The position numbers were made by a program, and so were the translations under genes. This document shows, one piece after another, positions 58,201 through 64,000 of a DNA stretch of 64,000 nt (positions are counted from its first letter, which is position 1; each line of letters begins with the position of its first letter). This stretch comes from Arenicola marina (Eukaryota; Annelida; Polychaeta; Arenicolidae). Below the pieces are notes generated by a model, which was not told where the DNA came from, ran no database searches, and was given only the letters and a program-made list of their open reading frames with translations. The stretch covers positions 37,482,035 to 37,546,034 of the forward strand of contig OZ025256.1 of the NCBI GenBank assembly GCA_964019135.1. Reading direction: 5' to 3'.

Positions 58201-58239
58201 GACAACAGTTGCCCACAGAATTTCAAGTGCGGGATGCAT
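49274..58239 (-). CDS. SDR16C5-like: Membrane-anchored short-chain dehydrogenase, SDR16C5/RDH10-like
   Basis: Seven exons join in phase on the minus strand: 58239-58098, 55048-54864, 54720-54589, 53920-53830, 53516-53363, 50961-50836 and 49370-49274, giving 308 aa, the usual family length. Residues about 7-32 are a hydrophobic anchor. T-G-A-G-S-G-L-G (45-52) binds NAD(P), W-D-I-N follows strand 2, NNAG is at 122-125, and the catalytic Ser175, Tyr188 and Lys192 (Y-C-A-S-K) are intact. [11 protein letters not shown] matches SDR16C5. By family it oxidises retinol (or related lipid alcohols) at the ER or lipid-droplet membrane in retinoic acid synthesis. An in-frame ATG 30 codons upstream (58329) is an alternative start; I chose 58239 for length and anchor position. 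The donor of exon 5 is amplified in a 57-bp array. Introns hold two MITEs, a TRIM and other repeats. Confidence 0.9.
49820..50244. mobile_element. 425-bp MITE with CAGGCTGTCCAG termini
   Basis: CAGGCTGTCCAG (49820-49831) and its complement CTGGACAGCCTG (50233-50244) form the ends, and TAATAT flanks both (49814-49819, 50245-50250). AAAGTAGGA motifs recur inside near both ends. It has no coding capacity and lies in the last SDR intron. Confidence 0.7.
50690..50800 (-). repeat. tRNA-like segment in SDR intron (possible SINE)
   Basis: On the minus strand GATAGCTCTTTAGGCTGGAA resembles a D-arm/box A, and GGTTCGGGGGTTACCCCC (ending near 50693) resembles a box B region about 75 nt later. The spacing is too long and the stems too imperfect for a working tRNA. 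Confidence 0.3.
51280..53410 (-). repeat. 57-bp minisatellite of SDR exon-5 end plus splice donor, about 37 units
   Basis: In gene sense each unit reads the end of exon 5 ([17 protein letters not shown]) followed by the donor GTAAGTACTCTG, then the next copy. Units nearest the exon (53280-53410) keep the exon-like GTCAAGTCAAA, and distal ones mostly have GTCCAGTCAAA or GTCGAGTCAAA. A minority lack the ACTTAC stretch (plus strand), which removes the donor and shortens the unit to about 50 bp. Confidence 0.95.
55498..56955. mobile_element. Unclassified element with internal 62-bp tandem repeats
   Basis: The left boundary ATACTAGCAGCCCTGCTCGC (about 55498) and a right boundary ending GAAGCTTCAT-like then TTTTATTAGTAT (about 56938-56952) share an inverted ATACTA terminus. 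Internally, 56200-56690 contains about eight degenerate copies of a 62-bp unit (AACTGTAAAGTTGGATACTG...TGTAGTC). A single related unit at 55530-55580 shows the array is part of the element. A 100-codon frame (55625-55927) has no recognised family. The boundaries are inferred, and the class is unknown. Confidence 0.4.
57102..57319. mobile_element. 218-bp palindromic MITE
   Basis: The ends GTGGGCTCGCGCTAG and CTAACGCGAGCCCAG are inverted copies with a few differences. ACAGT flanks both sides (57097-57101, 57320-57324). The interior repeats TTAGCCAAATT/CTCGCCAAAT-type motifs in both orientations. It is non-coding and lies in SDR intron 1. Confidence 0.7.
57373..57907 (+). mobile_element. TRIM-like miniature LTR element with tRNA-type promoter in its LTRs
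   Basis: Two direct repeats of about 199 bp (57373-57571 and 57708-57907) enclose only 136 bp. The element is flanked by CATC on both sides (57369-57372, 57908-57911). The first repeat runs TG...CA. The first LTR is followed at once by a primer-binding-like TGGTGCCGTGACC, and the second is preceded by a purine tract (GGGGAAAGGGTGGAG). Each LTR holds a tRNA-like box A (TGGCCTAACGTG at 57442 in copy 1) and box B (GGTTCGAAACC at 57486), 44 nt apart as in tRNA genes. No gag/pol is present, as expected for a TRIM, and it looks structurally whole. The two LTRs differ at roughly 7% of positions, suggesting an old insertion. It lies in SDR intron 1. Confidence 0.75.
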
Positions 58240-58610
58240 CTTTACAATGTTTCGTTGTTGTATACGGTGTATAGTAAAGATACAACTGTTGCAGTGGCCT
58301 TCTGGCTGGGCAAGATCTTGTGTGAACAAAGTTCACTCCCACTCGTTGTTGACCCTGCGAACCGCCATCAGCGCACAGACGAAACGGAAATGAAAGGTGC
58401 ACACCAACAAATGCCTCCGCATATTTCACGCTGCCAGGTGGCGTTCCAACCAATTTACTGGAGAAGGAAAATGAAACACCCAGCATGAGACGCGATACTT
58501 CTTTCGCCATTTATGCAAAAAATAATTGCTAGTTATTGCAACTCAACCTTGAAATACGACCCAGTTTGACACGGAAATTCTTGTCTGTGCTTTACGTAAA
58601 TAACGTCCCA

Positions 58611-60183
58611 TTGGAGCCACCCACCAGCCCCTTTGGCTGGCCTCGGAACAACTCACCGGCCGCCTGGGCTGGCCTCGAACCACCCACCGGCGCCCTGGAC
58701 TGGCCTGGAGCCACCCACCGGCCGCCTGGGCTGGCCTCGAACCACCCACCAGCCGCCTGGGCTGGCCTCCAACCACCCACCGGCGCCCTGGGCTGGCCTG
58801 GAGCCACCCACCGGCCGCCTGGGCTGGCCTCGAACCACCCACCAGCCGCCTGGGCTGGCCTCCAACCACCCACCGGCGCCCTGGGCTGGCCTCGAACCAC
58901 CCACCGGCGCCCTAGGCTGGCCTCGAACCACCCACCGGCCGCCTGGACTGGCCTCGAACCACCCACCGGCCGTCTGGACTGGCCTCGAACCACACACCGG
59001 CCACCTGGGCTGGCCTCGAACCACCCACCGGCGCCCTGGACTGGCCTGGAGCCACCCACCGGCCGCCTGGGCTGGCCTCGAACCACCCACCAGCCGCCTG
59101 GGCTGGCCTCCAACCACCCACCGGCGCCCTGGGCTGGCCTGGAGCCACCCACCGGCCGCCTGGGCTGGCCTCGAACCACCCACCAGCCGCCTGGGCTGGC
59201 CTCCAACCACCCACCGGCGCCCTGGGCTGGCCTCGAACCACCCACCGGCGCCCTAGGCTGGCCTCGAACCACCCACCGGCCGCCTGGACTGGCCTCGAAC
59301 CACCCACCGGCCGTCTGGACTGGCCTCGAACCACACACCGGCCACCTGGGCTGGCCTCGAACGACCCACCGGCGCCCTGGGCTGGCCTCAAACCACTCAC
59401 CGGCGCCCTGGGCTAGCCTCGAACCACCCACCGGCCGCCTGGGCTGGCCTCGAACCACCCACCGGCCACCTGGGCTGGCCTGGAGCCACCCACCGGCCGC
59501 CTGGGCTGGCCTGGAGCCACCCATCGGCGGCCTGGGCTGGCCTGGAGCCACCCACCAGCCCCCTTGGCTAGCCTCGAACCACCCACCGGCCGCCTGGGCT
59601 GGCCTGGAGCCACCCACCAGCTCCCTTGCAAATTGGCTAGCCTCGAACCACCCACCGGCCGCCTGGGCTGGCCTGGAGCCACCCACCGGCCGCCTGGGCT
59701 GGCCTGGAGCCACCCATCGGCGGCCTGGGCTGGCCTGGAGCCACCCACCAGCCCCCTTGGCTAGCCTCGAACCACCCACCGGCCGCCTGGGCTGACCTGG
59801 AGCCACCCACCAGCTCCCTTGCAAATTGGCTAGCCTCGAACCACCCACCGGCCGCCTGGGCTGGCCTGGAGCCACCCACTAGCTCCCTTGCAAATTGGCT
59901 AGCCTCGAACCACCCACCGGCCGCCTGGGCTGGCCTGGAGCCACCCACCAGCCCCCTTGACTGGCCACGAACCACCCACTGGCCGCCTGGGCTGGCCTGG
60001 AGCCACCCACCAGCCCCCTTGACTGGCCACGAACCACCCACCGGCCGCCTGGGCTGGCCTGGAGCCACCCACCAGCCCCCTTGGCTAGCCTCGAACCACC
60101 CACCGGCCGCCTGGGCTGGCCTGGAGCCACCGACCAGCCCCCTTGCAAATTGGCTAGCCTCGAACCACCCACCGGCCGCCTGA
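58611..60183. repeat. 31-bp minisatellite upstream of the SDR gene, about 50 units
   Basis: The unit is about CTGGCCTCGAACCACCCACC plus GGCCGCCTGGG, with CTGGAGCC and CGCCCTGG variants. A block of 11 units (341 bp, 58687-59027) is repeated nearly unchanged at 59028-59368. The right half contains longer units with TCCCTTGCAAATTGGCTAGC. All frames on both strands are open by virtue of the repeat and are not genes. The array begins about 370 bp upstream of the SDR start codon. Confidence 0.9.
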
Positions 60184-60297
60184 ATGGCCATAGAAATGGA
60201 AATCCGCTACAAAGGTTAAGTTTCTCCCTTCATGCATACTTCTATTGTTTCCTCGCAGTCGTGTTTTGCCGGTAAGGACCTGCGGACCTTAAGCTGA

Positions 60298-60519
60298 AGG
60301 TCATTATTTTCTCAGAGCGGGTCATCATATAGTTCCGTCACAATAATGACCGCTCGCTCACATACTCTATGCCATCGCCGCCTCCTCGGAGAAAACAATA
60401 GAAATAAACATTAAGCCAGATAAGGAATGAGTTGTAGGTCATTATTGGGATCAAAGAACTTAGGGGCGGAGCCGAGAAGTTGAGAGACCTGCAACTCATT
60501 CCTTATCTAATACTTAATG
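60298..60519. repeat. Two neighbouring inverted repeats
   Basis: GGTCATTATT near 60298 is mirrored by AATAATGACC near 60341-60350. The larger hairpin at 60409-60519 pairs CATTAAG, AGATAAGGAATGAGTTG and AGGTC with their complements around a 45-bp loop. No TIR-flanking duplication was recognised. Confidence 0.6.
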
Positions 60520-62751
60520 GGGAAAGGGGGTGACTCTGCGTGAGTCTGAAGGTCTTAACCATCGTCAGATCTACTACGTAATAGTATCCCATGTGTGCGA
60601 AGAACTCGCTTGTTAGAGTCTGAGCCGAACTGGAGACAAAGACTCCGAACGGTGACTCAGCGGCGTGGGACCGGCAAAAAGTTTGTTTCGAGATCAGTAG
60701 CAAAAGATTAAGAGCGTCTGTGTTTCCACGCTTATATTATCGAGCTATAACGACCCAAATAGTAGAAGGGAATATTTTTTCACTTGTTTTCGCACATGCC
60801 GATATAAATTCTGGGAGCGAGGAAAGTGACGGCAAAGGGTAATGCAAACGCATGTGCTTTTACATTGAGACTCCGATTCTCTCTGCTCATTGGCTTGAAA
60901 CGAGAAGCCCTCAACCAGGAGAACAATACACGCCCTTGACAACAGATGCCTACGCACTGCATCAAAGCTCATCTGTCAATCTTGTGACATCATTGGGGAA
61001 TATCTAAATAACGCTCAGATGCAGTGTTTCCAGAATTACACCCGCCGGACCTCACTTTTGCCCCTTTGACGAGCGCGTTTATAGTGATATCGTGGAATGA
61101 AAACTGTAAACTCCCATTAAAACAGATTCTTATTTGTTTGTCTTCCCTAAACAATGTAAATTCTGAGCTAAACAAAATCGTGGCACAAACAGAGCTTGAC
61201 GAGATTCATCGCACAATTAAACACCAATCTCCAAAAACAAGTAACGAGTACACTGGATACAAGTTTATTGAAACGGTAAAGCCCCTTCACGGGTGCTTTT
61301 AGGTTGGATAAAAAGAACCTACACGATGATCGGAGAAAAGTGCTCTACCCAACAACCATCTCTGGTCAGGAAACCCTAAATGATGTACCGATTTAAGTCT
61401 CAAGACTTGCAGGCCACTTCTTAAAAGTGGGATTCCGAGTGAAAAGACAGGCTAACAGTGTAGCTATCCTGGTAAGCCACTGCTATTCGCAAGTCAAGCT
61501 CTGTAATTGAACAATCACACGACAGCAATGTTTCACTGCCCTTCATTCGTCCAAGGGCGGTTCTCAACCGGCATCTGTCAAATAGCGCAAGGTTTCCTGA
61601 CCCGAGCTGATGCAAACACAGTACAACAAATCTTGGGTTAAAAGTTTGTCCCCATCCCAAAGATATTCAAATATTTAGCCTTCACAAAACAGTGACTTGG
61701 CCTCGATCAGTGATCCTTCAATCAAGGTAACATGGACAGTTTAAGTAAAATGTGGGTCGTACAACAAAACTATTGTCATTGCTACGGTAAAACAACTCCC
61801 TTACAAAACACTTAATTTTGTTTAACATATCTTGCCAAGTACATTTATTTTTAGTATTCCAAGAAACCTGGCTAAAATCTCGAATTTAGTAATCTGAAAA
61901 CGCACTGACGCAATCTATAATACTAGACAGGCCGTTAAAAATAAAGAGATCAGAAGTGTTCATGGCATTAGCAAATATATTTTCGTGATCGGTTTTCAAT
62001 AACCAGTATTGGATAATATTGGAATATGGCGACACTGTAATGCAAGCCTTCTAAAGTACCTGATATTTGCGTAACTATGGACGATTATAGATAAAATTAA
62101 CACACATCCGCGAACAATTACTTTGACCCTTGTACACAAACCGATAGCGTTAAATTCAAATAAGACTGCAACCACTCTACTTGTGGTAAATTTCTGAAGT
62201 ATTCAATAGCCTGGATGAGAACAGCCGGAGCTGACTTTATTGTGATGGCTGCAACAACTAGACAACCAATGGTATATTTCAAGTGGCCCTCCTGTAAGGC
62301 AAGTAGACATTGGAAAGTGTTGTAGGAACATGGCTTTGTGGTCGGACTATCCTCAGTCTGTATACATATCACGATGCTTGGGGTATCCAGCCAAGCTCAG
62401 TTTGCCTTTATTATTTCTACTAGGTGCTGACATAGCAAGCGAGCACATGAAGGATCACAGCTGCACAGCACTGGCTGGACCAGTTGGTCTCCTGTCCTGG
62501 CTTCCACAGGAAATCATGTCCAACTTCGATGGAAGCAGCCTGGCTTGTTGAGATTTTAACGGAGATGTCACGGAGAGAGGGTGACCCCCCCAATAACTGT
62601 CTTCCAAGAAGCCTTTGAATTGCTGTTGTCTCTGAGCGGTCTGTGATCAGTGGCGCCCTCGGGCGGTCGCTGTCGCAACTGAAGCGTCCAGGGAAATATT
62701 CCACGAGACACCTGCTCAGCCGCAGCGCGGGGAACGAGCCGCCGCTTCCAG
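60520..62751. other. No gene recognised with confidence
   Basis: This is mostly AT-rich sequence. Between 62394 and 62560 (+), a TTTCTACTAG acceptor-like site leads into a 43-codon frame beginning A-D-I-A-S-E-H-M, which looks more protein-like than its surroundings but matches no family I know. Confidence 0.35.
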
Positions 62752-62886
62752 GTGGAGGAGTGGGGCATCACACTGGACCCGCCCGACCAGGCAGGGCCAG
62801 CCGAGTCTTTCGGGCGAATCATTCGTCACTTGGCAGCAGCCCACGCTGCCTCACTTAGGTCCAACAATATCAACTTAAACAAGTAG
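62752..62886 (+). CDS. Possible last coding exon, 44 residues, unrecognised
   Basis: GCCGCTTCCAG at 62741-62751 resembles a splice acceptor. The following frame V-E-E-W-G-I-T-L-D-P-P... F-G-R-I-I-R-H-L-A-A-A-H ends N-K-TAG at 62884-62886. Composition is protein-like with an amphipathic C-terminal helix, but the family is unknown and no matching upstream exon was identified. It lies tail to tail with the minus-strand gene that ends at 63333, whose candidate polyadenylation signals (AATAAA on the minus strand at 62891-62896 and 63129-63134) fall just beside it. It could be a chance frame. Confidence 0.25.
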   Translation: MEEWGITLDPPDQAGPAESFGRIIRHLAAAHAASLRSNNINLNK

Positions 62887-63128
62887 TGTTTTTATTTGTC
62901 TCAAATGTTTCCAAAGTACCATGTCCAACAACACCTTCACGGTCAAAGCACTACGGATAATGTGTTGAGCCGGTCTCAATGTAATGTCCATTATCTCGGC
63001 TATCGTGTGTGATGGTGAAATGCTAAGGTTCATGACAATTCTCCAGCAACCGAAAGAAGTTCACATGCCATAGTACTGTTTTCTGCCGTCCACACTTAAT
63101 ACACAAAGTAATTACACTCAAAGTATGT

Positions 63129-63134
63129 TTTATT
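63129..63134 (-). promoter_or_regulatory. Candidate polyadenylation signal for the RG-repeat gene
   Basis: AATAAA on the minus strand lies about 200 bp downstream of the TAA at 63333. A second one is at 62891-62896. Confidence 0.4.
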
Positions 63135-63332
63135 TCATTCGTGTAAGTAAATAACAGCTTCGTGGTTGCAGATTCAGAACCAGAGCCTTGTCCAGTGTGA
63201 CAATCCTTGAACTGAGACAACCGATCGATGCTAGCTCCTCCTGGAGTCATTCCCCAAGCGTTCCGACCACGTGGACCGGAGGGCGATATTAGGGAACAAG
63301 GGGGGCGGAGAAGGTTGAGGGGGCGGTCGACC

Positions 63333-63614
63333 TTAGTTCCTCCTGTCCCTGTCGCCGCGTTCGCGGTCACTGCGAGCGCCGTTCTCCCTCTCCCCCCTGT
63401 CGCCGCCACGATCACCGCCACGATCACCACCACGATCACCGCCACGATCACCACCACGATCGCCTCGGTCTCCGCGGTCCCCACGGTCACCGCGATCACC
63501 ACGGTCACTTCTCTCTCCCCGGTCACCACGGTCACTCCTCTCTCCCCGGTCACCACGGTCACCGCGGTCACCGCGGTCGCGGTCTCCACGGTCACGGTCA
63601 CCTCCACGACGTTC
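63333..63614 (-). CDS. Last coding exon of an RG/GDR-repeat, probably RNA-binding, protein
   Basis: TTTTTCCTCCCCAG (minus strand, ending at 63615) is a strong acceptor. The phase-0 frame of 93 residues starts E-R-R-G-G-D-R-D-R, continues as GDR, GER and GGDR tri- and tetrapeptide repeats, and ends G-D-R-D-R-R-N-TAA. Arg/Gly/Asp-rich tails like this occur at the ends of RNA-binding and splicing proteins (FUS/TAF15-type and others), where they bind RNA and are arginine-methylated. The actual family cannot be read from this exon. The rest of the gene lies beyond 64000. Reading the same repeat in another frame gives a Val/Thr-rich shadow, which I reject. Confidence 0.65.
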   Translation of the reverse strand, partial: ERRGGDRDRGDRDRGDRGDRGDRGERSDRGDRGERSDRGDRGDRGDRGDRGDRGGDRGGDRGGDRGGDRGGDRGERENGARSDRERGDRDRRN

Positions 63615-64000
63615 CTGGGGAGGAAAAACATGATAATCACCATAACATACATGATAACATACCGTAACAATGCGGTAACCCCGAAAATAAACACATAGAA
63701 CCAATTTTTCAGTTCAATTGTATCTCATGTCACTTTTTATAAACTTTAACACTAACAGAATCTCTGGGCCAAATATAGATTGCTTCCTAAATCACAAGTT
63801 CCTATTTGCATATAAATATATGGCACCCAATAAAGATTAATCACAAGTTCATGGCACAAACATGGGACCTGTCACTGATGAAGTCCTGCTAAATAAAGTA
63901 CAGTGGTCGCAACAGACAGATATGCGGTATGTAACAGAGACGTTGCCTTAGGTATGGTCTCCCAAGTTCTGGACATAATATAAGTCATACAGGCGCAGAA
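63615..64000 (-). other. Intron of the RG-repeat gene, running off the window
   Basis: AT-rich sequence upstream of the acceptor. No further exon is recognised before the window edge. Confidence 0.45.

Noticed and set aside
58223-58510. 95-codon minus-strand frame starting M-A-K-E-V
   Set aside because: It is a different frame from the SDR first exon. The SDR frame has the anchor, the TGAG motif and a donor in correct phase.
58536-60191. Frames of over 400 codons around the 31-bp array
   Set aside because: They are repeat-driven open frames on both strands with no supporting gene structure.
63023-63694. Val/Thr-rich 223-codon minus-strand frame
   Set aside because: It is a frame-shifted reading of the GDR repeat exon that crosses the strong splice acceptor.

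Overview
This looks like an invertebrate chordate nuclear genome, most likely amphioxus (Branchiostoma). That identification is an inference. The genes are intron-rich with good GT-AG sites and clear vertebrate counterparts: a PRDM15-like PR/zinc-finger regulator, an SDR16C5/RDH10-like retinol dehydrogenase and a ZDHHC24-like palmitoyltransferase. Small transposons sit between and inside them, and an unusually large share of the window is minisatellite. I recall, without being able to verify it, that amphioxus Adh3 carries minisatellites spanning exon-intron boundaries ('mirages'), which fits what is seen here.

Layout. 1-16.5 kb is gene-poor: a LINE ORF2 tail (1337-1618), a small inverted-repeat transposon (3885-4141), tRNA-like fragments, and four long tandem arrays with 29, 39, about 15-48 and 33-35 bp units. 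16624-18063 (+) is the last coding exon of an unrecognised basic, Pro/Gly-rich protein. 22555-23541 (-) is a single-exon DHHC palmitoyltransferase. 24.1-25.3 kb is a long-TIR element. 29.2-44.85 kb (+) is a PRDM gene with six supported coding exons, about 1498 aa, and a possible alternative first exon. 49.27-58.24 kb (-) is a seven-exon, 308-aa SDR gene whose introns hold MITEs and a tiny LTR element with a tRNA-type promoter in its LTRs. 58.6-60.2 kb is a 31-bp array upstream of that gene. 63333-63614 (-) is the last exon of an RG/GDR-repeat protein whose 5' part lies beyond the window.

The striking pattern is that five tandem arrays, touching all four well-supported coding ends or donors examined, are built from the 3' end of an exon plus the sequence just downstream. 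Two arrays repeat an exon end with its splice donor: PRDM exon 4 (about 115 units of 53 bp) and SDR exon 5 (about 37 units of 57 bp). Three repeat the last codons with the stop codon: the 16.6-kb gene (28 bp, about 47 units), PRDM (31 bp, about 69 units) and ZDHHC (77 bp, 3 units). Each extends in the direction of transcription on either strand. The PRDM intron therefore holds over a hundred near-consensus donors, each preceded by an acceptor-like C/T-AG. Use of any donor but the first would truncate the protein after the PR domain.

Functionally, the PRDM protein is a nuclear DNA-binding regulator, the SDR is a membrane-anchored retinol/steroid-type oxidoreductase, and the DHHC protein is a membrane S-acyltransferase. 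They are unrelated neighbours, not a pathway. What they share is the repeat architecture of their exon ends.
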